The notes under the pieces: generated by a model | Database searches by the model: none | What the model saw: the letters and a program-made list of their open reading frames with translations, nothing else | What the model was told of the DNA's origin: nothing | Shown: positions 10,897 through 21,252 of the stretch, one piece after another | Numbering within the stretch: position 1 is the first letter of the stretch | How the letters are laid out: every line of letters starts with the position of its first letter | Made by a program: the position numbers and the translations under genes | NCBI GenBank assembly: GCA_018806915.1 | Contig: JAGKQI010000103.1 | Location: 1,612,001-1,676,000 of the forward strand | DNA: 64,000 bases | DNA from: Phytophthora colocasiae | Taxonomy: Eukaryota > Oomycota > Peronosporomycetes > Peronosporales > Peronosporaceae | Direction: 5' to 3'

Positions 10897-12747
10897 ATGC
10901 CGAGGCGGGTTAGCTGGGGAGAGGTGGCTGTCGATGTCGACGACAACGAAGCTGAAGCGGTGGTGGCTCGGCTCAAGTCGTTCGACATCGACAAGAGCCA
11001 AGCGATGGTGTGCACTATCTGTCTGGGCACCGACAACAACCACAAAATGCGCTATCAGCTGCTGGAATGCAGCTCCAAATCGTGCGCTGAGGCGAGCCCA
11101 GCGAAGTGCCCGTGGAGGGGCAAGATGCTTACGTGCTTGGACACCGAGCGCGTGTCTATCTACGACTTCGGAGAGCACACCTCGGCCACCATGTCCCCGG
11201 GGCGTAAGAAGCTGAGCCTCGCCCACAAAGCCTACTGCCAGGAGTTGTCCGAGAACCACCTCCGGCCCATGCGCATCCACCGCGCGCTCTCGCGGAAGTT
11301 CTCCACTCCGCTCGAGGATCTCCCCCCGCTCAAGACGGTACAGAACTTCGTTAACCACTACGGCAGGACGCGGATGGAGAACCACGACCGCGTCCGCGAC
11401 CTGACCAGGTGGATCAGGGAGCACGCTTACGACGGCTCGGAGAGCATGACGCAGCCCTTCACGTTCTCGTGGCATTTGGACAACGCCGGCCTGCCCGTAG
11501 TCGGAAACGGCTCGGACGAGAAGCCGTTCCTCGTCGGCATCACGACGAAGGCCCTAATGATGAGGCTCATGGTGCCACCAGAGAGCTTTATTCTGCATCT
11601 GGATGGCACCTACAAGACAAATCAGCTTGACTACCCCGTCCTGGTAGTTGGGGTGTCCGACCGCTCGCGGAGATTCCACTTAGTGGCTCTCTTTGTGATG
11701 TCTCAAGAGACTCAGCCAATGTTCCATGCGGCGCTGCTGGCCCTTCGGCGCCTCTACCTCTGGATCGCCGACAAGCACCTGACCGTTCAGTACGCCATGG
11801 CCGACGGCGACAGAGCGCAGTGCAATGCCCTCCACGCAGTGTTCAGGGACAATCAGAAGTTCCAATTCCTGATGTGCTTCTTCCACGTGATGAAGCACAT
11901 CCAGGAGCGTATTAAACTACTCTCCTCGGGTTCACGAGCTCGGGTGCTAAGCGAACTGTACGATCTGCACTTCGCGCGCAGCTACGAACACTATTTCGAG
12001 ATGCTGCGTGGCATTTGGAAGCGTTGGATGGCCGAACCCACGCTTGTTCACTTTGCGGTGTATTTCCATGGACAATGGCTGTCTGGGCCCTTCACAAGAT
12101 GGCAGGTTTTCGCCACACCGAGCGGGTTTGCGTCCACAAACAACCCGGCGGAAACCTTCAACGCGCTGTTGAAGCGCGATTATACCCTGCGTCGGAGGCT
12201 GAAGATGGGCACTCTGCTGCGCGAGTTGAGCAACTGCTGTCAAGACCAGTCGTCTAGCGCCCGTTCATTCGAGTTCTCGGTATGCCCTGCACCAACCCTC
12301 GCACGGAGGGTGTCGGAGATGGTTCGCCAGTCCTTATTAGGCGTGGCGGATGGCCAGGACGTCGATTCTGTGCGTTCTGGAAGTTGTTCCGTTCTTTCGA
12401 GTCATTCCCGGCGTGCACGCCGGGTTCCTGTGGCGCCCAACAAGAGAAGCGAAGAGGATATCGCGGTTACAGCCCAAATGGGCGACAACTATGCGCGGAA
12501 GGAGGTCGAAAAGGAGCCGTTCGACGGGTGGCCTGTGGATGTTCTTCGCCAATGGTGTCCTTGCGACTACAATTTCGCATTCGGCGCGTGCATCCACGTG
12601 CTGTTCGCGTTGCGCGTGACTGCGCATGTAGACAGCAGCGGAAATGAAGTGCTGATAAATCGACGAAAGCGTAAACGTGTGGAAGTTGCCGCTCTTCCGA
12701 ATCTTGGTCGCCCGCGAGCGAACGGCCCAGCGTTGAGTTTTCAGTGA
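10897..12747 (+). CDS. MULE transposase with SWIM zinc finger, copy 1
   Basis: Cuts and joins DNA ends of the element. From the ATG at 10897 it has 616 residues; the frame is open further upstream but has no earlier ATG. A zinc-ribbon-like N-terminal region (CTICLGTDNNHKMRY, then LECSSKSC) probably binds DNA. The MULE DDE domain shows LDGTYK with D236, MADGD with D303, the family CxxH motif (CFFHVMKH) and PAETFN with E419. A SWIM finger (CxC...CxH: WCPCDYN then GACIH) begins near residue 554. The end is GPALSFQ, echoed as GPALSLE in the relic at 41419. All catalytic residues are present. GC-rich codon use differs from neighbouring effectors, as expected for transposon cargo. Confidence 0.88.
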   Translation: MPRRVSWGEVAVDVDDNEAEAVVARLKSFDIDKSQAMVCTICLGTDNNHKMRYQLLECSSKSCAEASPAKCPWRGKMLTCLDTERVSIYDFGEHTSATMSPGRKKLSLAHKAYCQELSENHLRPMRIHRALSRKFSTPLEDLPPLKTVQNFVNHYGRTRMENHDRVRDLTRWIREHAYDGSESMTQPFTFSWHLDNAGLPVVGNGSDEKPFLVGITTKALMMRLMVPPESFILHLDGTYKTNQLDYPVLVVGVSDRSRRFHLVALFVMSQETQPMFHAALLALRRLYLWIADKHLTVQYAMADGDRAQCNALHAVFRDNQKFQFLMCFFHVMKHIQERIKLLSSGSRARVLSELYDLHFARSYEHYFEMLRGIWKRWMAEPTLVHFAVYFHGQWLSGPFTRWQVFATPSGFASTNNPAETFNALLKRDYTLRRRLKMGTLLRELSNCCQDQSSSARSFEFSVCPAPTLARRVSEMVRQSLLGVADGQDVDSVRSGSCSVLSSHSRRARRVPVAPNKRSEEDIAVTAQMGDNYARKEVEKEPFDGWPVDVLRQWCPCDYNFAFGACIHVLFALRVTAHVDSSGNEVLINRRKRKRVEVAALPNLGRPRANGPALSFQ

Positions 12748-12868
12748 CCCAGCACTCAAGCAAGTCGATTCGTCTCCTGCACTCATACGTGGAAGGAAAT
12801 GGTTGCTCAGTGAGTTCATTTAATCGAGTGAGCACTAGGTGATAGCATTAGATGCGAGGAAATACCTC

Positions 12869-14482
12869 CTACTTCTCTTCTTCGCTGTTAATGTCCTCTA
12901 CAACACGCGGCGGCCAGCACCGATCGCATGCGCATTTAAACCATCGCTCATTACCGTAGTGAACCGTCACCTGGGCGCCCGCCTTCACGTTCTTGATCAT
13001 TTTGACGAGTACACGCACTCGTGCACGTGTCTGCTGCTCCACGAAGGCTGCGTTGGGGTCGCAGGAGTGCGAAAGGAATCTCGTAATAGAGCCGCACCTC
13101 AAGGCGTCTACGTATACGTAGTTCTTGTTCACCGACTTGGCATTATACAGGAGCGTGTACCCGCTGTTCTCCCTTCACAGTAACAGGCGGCTGACCCTCA
13201 ACTACTGCAGGGAACTCTGTGAGCTCGCCGCAGTACTCACCCAATACGTCGCCGACGTCGAGATCAGTTGTGGTGTACACTCCAAGGCCTACACGGCCAG
13301 TCTCGAACAACTGCAGGGGGCTCAGAGTGCGCGGTGCGTTGCTGCACCTCGCTCCGAGGTTGCAGTACTTCGGGGTGCAAAACGATGCCGACGCCACGTT
13401 TGAGCAAGAGTCCCAGAAGCAGTCCCCCATGCACTGGCACGGGTCGAAGGACCCAATGTCCGGAAATCTCACGCCATTCCGTTGGCAGCTGGTAATGCGT
13501 CGAATTTCGGCAGGCCATGGGACTGCACGGAGCAGGTTGCGGCTCGCCTTTTGCGCGGGATCCGGGTAGGTAGTACGCCGAGTGTGCAAGTTCTCCAGGT
13601 GCTCCTGCACCTCCGGGCTGCTCTGCAAATTCTTGAATATTGCAGCCTTAAATGTTTTAGCGTGGTAGATCGCGTTCCCGCTCTTGGTTATGGCGCACTT
13701 GGCCAGGTGTCGTCGTTTCCTCGATCGGGCACGTGCCACTGCGCCCTCTTCTTCTTGCCTTGGTGGCGTATCTTCGCGCGGGCGTGGCGGTTCGGTATGG
13801 CTTGGAGGTAAGCAGCCGCCTCTGCTTTGCTAAGTCGACCTGATTCAGCACTAGATTGCGATCCACTCTCCTCTCCAGGTGACACTAAGTCGATAATCTG
13901 CTTCAGAGATGAGTCGGAGCCGATTCCCTCGCTTGCACAGCACTCCTTAGACCGTATAGAGGCCTCCGCAATGCTCGGAGTCGGGGTACTGCCTCGCATC
14001 GGTGTGGTGGGTGACCGCATGTGGTCCGCATTGGATTCCGCGTCTGGAGAGTTGCAGGCGCTGGTTTGCGGCGTTTCCGGAACTATTTCCTCGCATGCAT
14101 CGCGATATCCGTCACGTACGGCGTCGAATGCATCTGAAACTGCTTTTTCGAGCGCTTTATTGAGTGCGCTGGAACGTGTTTCCGCCGAGAAAGTTCCCGT
14201 CACCAAATCAAAAGTCCGGAGCTTGCGCCACTTGGATACCCCAGCCTTGAGGGGGATACTGAAGCGGTCTGCGACCCGCTTAAGCATCATGTCCGGCGGG
14301 ATCACCTCCTCCGTGTCCACCCTGATCGGAAAGTCGACGTCCGCGTCGCCATCGACTCGGGTGACGACAGCGCGACGATACCCTCGGCGGTCGCCACACA
14401 CGAACGCGCGCGAATAATACTCGACTACTTCCCCTGCGCGGAGCTCTTCCGGTGCCAGCTCCGACGCGCTGAGGCCCGGCAT
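12869..14482 (-). pseudogene. SET-domain protein gene, copy 1, frameshifted
   Basis: Same gene as 18250-19863 but with two single-base indels relative to it: one C extra near 13171 and one G missing near 13728. The result is three overlapping open frames (from 14482, 13739 and 13132). The SET motif (RFLSHSCDPN) and post-SET cysteines are present in the last frame. Either this copy has died since duplication or the assembly has errors. Confidence 0.85.
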
Positions 14483-14853
14483 GGTCTTGGTCTGAGTGCT
14501 GGACGCCCGTGCAGCGCTTCTTCGGCGGATGCTGCTTCGACCGTAGATTGCGTGTGAATATACAGTACCACAATCCGGTGTGTACCACAGCACTGCCGGC
14601 CCAGAAGTTCATCCAGCGTGCTCATCCCGTCACTCCTATCGCGATGTGCGCAGCCAGGTATGGAGCCTGGCCTGTCCGTGCGTATTGTGGAGATGGGCTA
14701 CTGTGTTTTTCAGATTCTGACATGTGAAAGTTATATTTCCTCAAGCAAAAACCTGTATTACTACATGTACAGTATTACATTCAATCTCTACGATGTGCTC
14801 TCGATCAGAACATTGAACCGTGCCACGCTACATAGCTCAACCAAGGCTATAGA

Positions 14854-14862
14854 GCTCATTCC
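14854..14862 (+). promoter_or_regulatory. Initiator-like core promoter of chimeric effector
   Basis: GCTCATTCC plus GAAATCAACT, 36-44 nt upstream of the ATG at 14898. Identical context to 21209. Confidence 0.65.
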
Positions 14863-14897
14863 GAAATCAACTCACTGCAAACCATTTGGGTCTTACG

Positions 14898-15802
14898 ATG
14901 CGTCTTTCCTTCATCTTCACCGTGCTCGTCGTCACTTTCGTTGCATTCACCTACGCTGAAAACAATGGAGCTCGCCAACTTCGTTTATCTGCCGAAGTTC
15001 AAGAAGAACGAGATGTCAGCAGCGTCGTAACTGGAGTTATGTCAAGCGTTAAGAATGGAGCAAAACTCGGTGATGACCAGGCTGCCAAGTTGTCGAAGAT
15101 ATTTACAAACTCAGAGAAGGCAGAGGCAGCACTCAAAATCAGCGACGACGAAATCGCTCGAATGTCGACTTTGATCAAGAAAGCGAACCCTGAGACTGCT
15201 TTCACTGATGCCCAAGTGGCCAAATTTGCAAAGTCCATGGCTGCGGTGAAGAAAAGTGCCAAAGTGAGTGATGAACAAATGATCACCATCATCAAGATTT
15301 GGGCTAAAAACGGGAAGAAGACGACTGAGGCACTCAAGGCTTCAGACGATGAGGTACGTAAGGTGTCGGATATGTTCAAGACTGCAACTGGTCGCGCGAC
15401 AGGGCGAAGCTCACCGATGATGAGATTGCCAAGCTATCCAAGGGCCTGGCGCAAGCGCAGAAGGGTGCCGCTCTCCCTGACAAGCAAGTGGCGAGGATAG
15501 TAAACCTGGTAACGGAAGCCAAGTAGCTGACAGCCATGAGTCAGCCGCTGAGTAAGGGTCAAGTTGAAAAGTTGGCACTGGATCTCGTCCCGAAAGACAA
15601 TAAATCGTGGAGCACACTGAAGGATATTATTGTGACTATACTCGGTGTTGCCACTGGTGGTGCGATTCTTTACGGAGTCTACAAGTTGTCATCGAGCTAT
15701 GGTCTAGAAGGATTGGTGGATATTCATTGCTCTCATTTCTCGATCGGATTGAATAAATGCAGGTTAACACTTTGTCTTTGTGTTTACAGTTATGGTTTGT
15801 GA
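14898..15802 (+). pseudogene. Chimeric RXLR effector at duplication junction
   Basis: The first ~440 bp match the intact effector at 21253 almost base for base: signal peptide, RQLR, EER and four repeats. From 15338 on, the sequence follows relic B instead. Diagnostic bases switch between about 15310 and 15337. A 4-base deletion near 15403 shifts the frame, so the longest product ends at 15500 with an arginine-rich tail and lacks the C-terminal hydrophobic segment. That segment survives as a separate open frame to 15802. A truncated secreted protein of about 200 residues with intact RXLR-EER could still be made. Confidence 0.88.
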
Positions 15803-16279
15803 GAAATAACAGGCTGTGTGTTGCAGAGAACGTAAAACAACGAAAACGCCAAAACGTACCCTGGGACAGCAATGGAGATCCTTACCTTACCCGTAAACAC
15901 AAAATACTACTGTACAGGTTTTGGTTTCTACTGTACAGGTTTTGGTGACTCTATTAGAATCTAGACTACGATGACAAGTAAAAGATCCGAAGGCACAGCT
16001 GTGTATTACGGCAGTATTATTCCAATTGGTTCACTGCGATGTGTAATACGATTTGAAGCAAAAAGAGAACGCCTTACGGACACACAACAGTGCTGTAAGA
16101 GCACAATAAGTCTGTGTGGGCACCATAGAAACTGGTCAGCACAATAGTTTTCGGGTCAGCACAATTCGCAGCACAGTACAAGCTCACGATGCGAGACTCG
16201 CGCAAAAGGGGCGCGGCTAGGGCTGCTGGACGCTCGAGCAAACTGTAGTGTGGCCTACATCATTCAAAACGGACGGCGC

Positions 16280-18128
16280 ATGCCGAGGCGGGTTAGCTGG
16301 GGAGAGGTGGCTGTCGATGTCGACGACAACGAAGCTGAAGCGGTGGTGGCTCGGCTCAAGTCGTTCGACATCGACAAGAGCCAAGCGATGGTGTGCACTA
16401 TCTGTCTGGGCACCGACAACAACCACAAAATGCGCTATCGGCTGCTGGAATGCAGCTCCAAATCGTGCGCTGAGGCGAGCCCAGCGAAGTGCCCGTGGAG
16501 GGGCAAGATGCTTACGTGCTTGGACACCGAGCGCGTGTCTATCTACGACTTCGGAGAGCACACCTCGGCCACCATGTCCCCGGGGCGTAAGAAGCTGAGC
16601 CTCGCCCACAAAGCCTACTGCCAGGAGTTGTCCGAGAACCACCTCCGGCCCATGCGCATCCACCGCGCGCTCTCGCGGAAGTTCTCCACTCCGCGAGAGG
16701 ATCTCCCCCCGCTCAAGACGGTACAGAACTTCGTTAACCACTACGGCAGGACGCGGATGGAGAACCACGACCGCGTCCGCGACCTGACCAGGTGGATCAG
16801 GGAGCACGCTTACGACGGCTCGGAGAGCATGACGCAGCCCTTCACGTTCTCGTGGCATTTGGACAACGCCGGCCTGCCCGTAGTCGGAAACGGCTCGGAC
16901 GAGAAGCCGTTCCTCGTCGGCATCACGACGAAGGCCCTAATGATGAGGCTCATGGTGCCACCAGAGAGCTTTATTCTGCATCTGGATGGCACCTACAAGA
17001 CAAATCAGCTTGACTACCCCGTCCTGGTAGTTGGGGTGTCCGACCGCTCGCGGAGATTCCACTTAGTGGCTCTCTTTGTGATGTCTCAAGAGACTCAGCC
17101 AATGTTCCATGCGGCGCTGCTGGCCCTTCGGCGCCTCTACCTCTGGATCGCCGACAAGCACCTGACCGTTCAGTACGCCATGGCCGACGGCGACAGAGCG
17201 CAGTGCAATGCCCTCCACGCAGTGTTCGGGGACAATCAGAAGTTCCAATTCCTGATGTGCTTCTTCCACGTGATGAAGCACATCCAGGAGCGTATTAAAC
17301 TACTCTCCTCGGGTTCACGAGCTCGTGCTAAGCGAACTGTACGATCTGCACTTCGCGCGCAGCTACGAACACTATTTCGAGATGCTGCGTGGCATTTGGA
17401 AGCGTTGGATGGCCGAACCCACGCTTGTTCACTTTGCGGTGTATTTCCATGGACAATGGCTGTCTGGGCCCTTCACAAGATGGCAGGTTTTCGCCACACC
17501 GAGCGGGTTTGCGTCCACAAACAACCCGGCGGAAACCTTCAACGCGCTGTTGAAGCGCGATTATACCCTGCGTCGGAGGCTGAAGATGGGCACTCTGCTG
17601 CGCGAGTTGAGCAACTGCTGTCAAGACCAGTCGTCTAGCGCCCGTTCATTCGAGTTCTCGGTATGCCCTGCACCAACCCTCGCACGGAGGGTGTCGGAGA
17701 TGGTTCGCCAGTCCTTATTAGGCGTGGCGGATGGCCAGGACGTCGATTCTGTGCGTTCTGGAAGTTGTTCCGTTCTTCGAGTCATTTCCCGGCGTGCACG
17801 CCGGGTTCCTGTGGCGCCCAACAAGAGAAGCGAAGAGGATATCGCGGTTACAGCCCAAATGGGCGACAACTATGCGCGGAAGGAGGTCGAAAAGGAGCCG
17901 TTCGACGGGTGGCCTGTGGATGTTCTTCGCCAATGGTGTCCTTGCGACTACAATTTCGCATTCGGCGCGTGCATCCACGTGCTGTTCGCGTTGCGCGTGA
18001 CTGCGCATGTAGACAGCAGCGGAAATGAAGTGCTGATAAATCGACGAAAGCGTAAACGTGTGGAAGTTGCCGCTCTTCCGAATCTTGGTCGCCCGCGAGC
18101 GAACGGCCCAGCGTTGAGTTTTCAGTGA
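16280..18128 (+). pseudogene. MULE transposase, copy 2, frameshifted
   Basis: Matches the 10897 gene apart from a few substitutions and a 2-base deletion near 17324 (GAGCTCGTGC where copy 1 has GAGCTCGGGTGC). The deletion falls after the CxxH motif, so the catalytic glutamate and SWIM finger lie in a different frame (17325-18128). A compensated pair of single-base indels near 17776-17787 changes four residues without losing the frame. Confidence 0.87.
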
Positions 18129-18249
18129 CCCAGCACTCAAGCAAGTCGATTCGTCTCCTGCACTCATACGTGGAAGGAAATGGTTGCTCAGTGAGTTCAT
18201 TTAATCGAGTGAGCACTAGGTGATAGCATTAGATGCGAGGAAATACCTC

Positions 18250-19863
18250 CTACTTCTCTTCTTCGCTGTTAATGTCCTCTACAACACGCGGCGGCCAGCA
18301 CCGATCGCATGCGCATTTAAACCATCGCTCATTACCGTAGTGAACCGTCACCTGGGCGCCCGCCTTCACGTTCTTGATCATTTTGACGAGTACACGCACT
18401 CGTGCACGTGTCTGCTGCTCCACGAAGGCTGCGTTGGGGTCGCAGGAGTGCGAAAGGAATCTCGTAATAGAGCCGCACCTCAAGGCGTCTACGTATACGT
18501 AGTTCTTGTTCACCGACTTGGCATTATACAGGAGCGTGTACCCGCTGTTCTCCTTCACAGTAACAGGCGGCTGACCCTCAACTACTGCAGGGAACTCTGT
18601 GAGCTCGCCGCAGTACTCACCCAATACGTCGCCGACGTCGAGATCAGTTGTGGTGTACACTCCAAGGCCTACACGGCCAGTCTCGAACAACTGCAGGGTG
18701 CTCAGAGTGCGCGGTGCGTTGCTGCACCTCGCTCCGAGGTTGCAGTACTTCGGGGTGCAAAACGATGCCGACGCCACGTTTGAGCAAGAGTCCCAGAAGC
18801 AGTCCCCCATGCACTGGCACGGGTCGAAGGACCCAATGTCCGGAAATCTCACGCCATTCCGTTGGCAGCTGGTAATGCGTCGAATTTCGGCAGGCCATGG
18901 GACTGCACGGAGCAGGTTGCGGCTCGCCTTTTGCGCGGGATCCGGGTAGGTAGTACGCCGAGTGTGCAAGTTCTCCAGGTGCTCCTGCACCTCCGGGCTG
19001 CTCTGCAAATTCTTGAATATTGCAGCCTTAAATGTTTTAGCGTGGTAGATCGCGTTCCCGCTCTTGGTTATGGCGCACTTGGCCAGGTGTCGTCGTTTCC
19101 TCGATCGGGGCACGTGCCACTGCGCCCTCTTCTTCTTGCCTTGGTGGCGTATCTTCGCGCGGGCGTGGCGGTTCGGTATGGCTTGGAGGTAAGCAGCCGC
19201 CTCTGCTTTGCTAAGTCGACCTGATTCAGCACTAGATTGCGATCCACTCTCCTCTCCAGGTGACACTAAGTCGATAATCTGCTTCAGAGATGAGTCGGAG
19301 CCGATTCCCTCGCTTGCACAGCACTCCTTAGACCGTATAGAGGCCTCCGCAATGCTCGGAGTCGGGGTACTGCCTCGCATCGGTGTGGTGGGTGACCGCA
19401 TGTGGTCCGCATTGGATTCCGCGTCTGGAGAGTTGCAGGCGCTGGTTTGCGGCGTTTCCGGAACTATTTCCTCGCATGCATCGCGATATCCGTCACGTAC
19501 GGCGTCGAATGCATCTGAAACTGCTTTTTCGAGCGCTTTATTGAGTGCGCTGGAACGTGTTTCCGCCGAGAAAGTTCCCGTCACCAAATCAAAAGTCCGG
19601 AGCTTGCGCCACTTGGATACCCCAGCCTTGAGGGGGATACTGAAGCGGTCTGCGACCCGCTTAAGCATCATGTCCGGCGGGATCACCTCCTCCGTGTCCA
19701 CCCTGATCGGAAAGTCGACGTCCGCGTCGCCATCGACTCGGGTGACGACAGCGCGACGATACCCTCGGCGGTCGCCACACACGAACGCGCGCGAATAATA
19801 CTCGACTACTTCCCCTGCGCGGAGCTCTTCCGGTGCCAGCTCCGACGCGCTGAGGCCCGGCAT
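18250..19863 (-). CDS. SET-domain methyltransferase-like protein carried by MULE
   Basis: 537 residues from the ATG at 19863 (MPGLSASE); the frame also has an ATG at 19974. The N-terminal ~70 residues (GEVVEYYSRAFV, then PIRVDTEEVIPP) look like a small beta-rich module. A Ser-rich linker and a basic segment (GKKKRAQW) follow. A cysteine cluster (CQCMGDCFWDSCSN, FCTPKYC) resembles AWS/pre-SET. The SET domain spans about 390-515: GRVGLGVY at 396, RFLSHSCDPN at 468-477, HYG at 508-510. Post-SET cysteines are CACDRC at 517-522. The usual NHSC reads SHSC. Expected activity is lysine methylation, probably of histones, in the nucleus; substrate unknown. It lies tail to tail with the transposase, about 120 bp apart. 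Confidence 0.82.
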   Translation of the reverse strand: MPGLSASELAPEELRAGEVVEYYSRAFVCGDRRGYRRAVVTRVDGDADVDFPIRVDTEEVIPPDMMLKRVADRFSIPLKAGVSKWRKLRTFDLVTGTFSAETRSSALNKALEKAVSDAFDAVRDGYRDACEEIVPETPQTSACNSPDAESNADHMRSPTTPMRGSTPTPSIAEASIRSKECCASEGIGSDSSLKQIIDLVSPGEESGSQSSAESGRLSKAEAAAYLQAIPNRHARAKIRHQGKKKRAQWHVPRSRKRRHLAKCAITKSGNAIYHAKTFKAAIFKNLQSSPEVQEHLENLHTRRTTYPDPAQKASRNLLRAVPWPAEIRRITSCQRNGVRFPDIGSFDPCQCMGDCFWDSCSNVASASFCTPKYCNLGARCSNAPRTLSTLQLFETGRVGLGVYTTTDLDVGDVLGEYCGELTEFPAVVEGQPPVTVKENSGYTLLYNAKSVNKNYVYVDALRCGSITRFLSHSCDPNAAFVEQQTRARVRVLVKMIKNVKAGAQVTVHYGNERWFKCACDRCWPPRVVEDINSEEEK

Positions 19864-20116
19864 GGTCTTGGTCTGAGTGCTGGACGCCCGTGCAGCGCTT
19901 CTTCGGCGGATGCTGCTTCGACCGTAGATTGCGTGTGAATATACAGTACCACAATCCGGTGTGTACCACAGCACTGCCGGCCCAGAAGTTCATCCAGCGT
20001 GCTCATCCCGTCACTCCTATCGCGATGTGCGCAGCCAGGTATGGAGCCTGGCCTGTCCGTGCGTATTGTGGAGATGGGCTACTGTGTTTTTCAGATTCTG
20101 ACATGTGAAAGTTATA

Positions 20117-21088
20117 CTACCTCCGTGCGGAAAATAATGAGCATTTCCAATTGTATTACATCCTGTTCAGAATCTATACCTTGCAAATCTGATCATATTT
20201 TGAATTTCGAATCTCCCGCCCAATCTTCCCGCTGGACCTCCCCCCATCACTTTCAAACCGGAGCGGCGATGAGCAGATCGGGGGCGTCTGACGAAGAGCG
20301 CCAAGCAGTGTGGGAGATGCTGCTTCTTCACAGCAACGGAGGGGTGCTCAGGCACGGCGATATCGGGCGGAGAGCTGCCTACTTTGATCTAAACCGCTGC
20401 GCTGTTTCTCGCATTTGGGAGCAGGGTATCCGGTCAATGGGAGACCGGGTAGGAGCGGTAGTCAAGTCAAGAAAACACTCCCGAGGGCAAAGACGAAGAA
20501 CCGCGTGGAGTTGTGCAAGTGCCTCGCCGAAGTGCCTGTAAATGACCGTGAGCACCAGCGTGCTATACATCAGGGCTCTGGCGTGAGCTCATATCTCGTG
20601 CAACAACTCGTGAAGGAGGGCTTCCTACGCCGTGCGCTAAGACAAACTCGTCCACTGCTCACCCCTTTGCATCGCCTCAAGAGGCCCCAGTTCTGAATGA
20701 ACCCCTCAGCTTGATGGAACCTACAAGTTCGACGCAATGCACGACGTGGTCCACATCGACGAAAAGTGGTTTTACGTAAAGAAGGTTGGGCAGCGCTTGC
20801 CATAGCACAGCAGGCGGCTATGGCACTCTCCTTTTCTGTATTGACAACTCCTGTTGATGTTCCAGACGCATTAACTGCTCGTGAGACGTCAACGACGTCT
20901 GAGTTTGATCCGTTTTACTACTAGAAGTACTCCTAATGTGGCGGAGCACGTACGCTCACAAATTGGTTTTGTCAGCAGCTCAACACAAACGCATAGCTCC
21001 TCTGCAAATCTAATAACTCCCCAAAGAAACGAGGCGGAGCGCTGCGCAATTTTTTTTAAAATGCTCATTATTTTTCGCACAGAGGTAG
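20117..21088 (+). mobile_element. Mariner-like element nested in MULE copy 2
   Basis: A 972-bp insertion with ~30-bp terminal inverted repeats (left CTACCTCCGTGCGGAAAATA, 20117-20146; right 21059-21088; two mismatches). It is flanked by TA (20115-20116 and 21089-21090). The matching place in MULE copy 1, near 14734, has a single TA and no insert. End sequence and target fit the mariner/Stowaway group. The internal transposase is decayed and shortened. Confidence 0.93.
20269..20803 (+). pseudogene. Mariner transposase remnant
   Basis: Opens MSRSGASDEERQAVWEMLL, then a helix-turn-helix-like part (ALSRIW-type: AVSRIWEQGI) and breaks into several frames. The hallmark HIDEKWFY, holding the first catalytic aspartate, is at about 20755-20775. 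The rest of the catalytic domain is missing. Confidence 0.8.
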
Positions 21089-21208
21089 TATTTCCTCAAG
21101 CAAAAACCTGTATTACTACATGTACAGTATTACATTCAATCTCTACGATGTGCTCTCGATCAGAACATTGAACCGTGCCACGCTACATAGCTCAACCAAG
21201 GCTATAGA

Positions 21209-21217
21209 GCTCATTCC
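21209..21217 (+). promoter_or_regulatory. Initiator-like core promoter of effector E
   Basis: GCTCATTCC then GAAATCAACT, 36-44 nt upstream of the ATG at 21253. Confidence 0.65.
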
Positions 21218-21252
21218 GAAATCAACTCACTGCAAACCATTTGGGTCTTACG

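Larger units (their letters stand above)
10682..14742 (+). mobile_element. MULE-SET transposable element, copy 1
   Basis: A 4061-bp element bounded by a 9-bp direct repeat, AAGCAAAAA, at 10673-10681 and 14743-14751. Nine bases is the usual target duplication of Mutator-like elements. Both flanks are effector-flank sequence that is contiguous in the related uninterrupted stretch near 1190-1240. The ends share only weak inverted similarity (GAGAAC against GAGGAA), so terminal repeats are short or decayed. Cargo is a MULE transposase gene on plus and a SET-domain gene on minus, converging tail to tail. In this copy the transposase is intact and the SET gene is broken. Confidence 0.8.
9951..15337 (+). 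repeat. Tandem duplication, unit 1
   Basis: First unit (5387 bp) of a direct duplication. It starts inside effector relic B and ends inside the chimeric effector. It contains relic B's 3' half, its flank, a complete MULE-SET element and the 5' half of the 21253-type effector. Base-by-base offset to unit 2 is 5381-5387 before the mariner insertion. Only about ten differences were seen over the ~4 kb MULE part, so the duplication is recent. Confidence 0.9.
16065..21097 (+). mobile_element. MULE-SET transposable element, copy 2
   Basis: Second copy, flanked by the same AAGCAAAAA at 16056-16064 and 21098-21106. It arose by segmental duplication, not by a new insertion, since flanks and target duplication were copied with it. 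It carries a nested mariner nine bases from its right end. Here the transposase is broken and the SET gene is intact, the reverse of copy 1. Confidence 0.8.

Noticed and set aside
12839..14417. Long plus-strand open frames opposite the SET gene
   Set aside because: They mirror GC-rich minus-strand coding sequence and show no domain.
10682..14742. Long terminal inverted repeats for the MULE-SET element
   Set aside because: The first 20 bases of each end share only about half their positions. Boundaries were set by the 9-bp target duplication instead.
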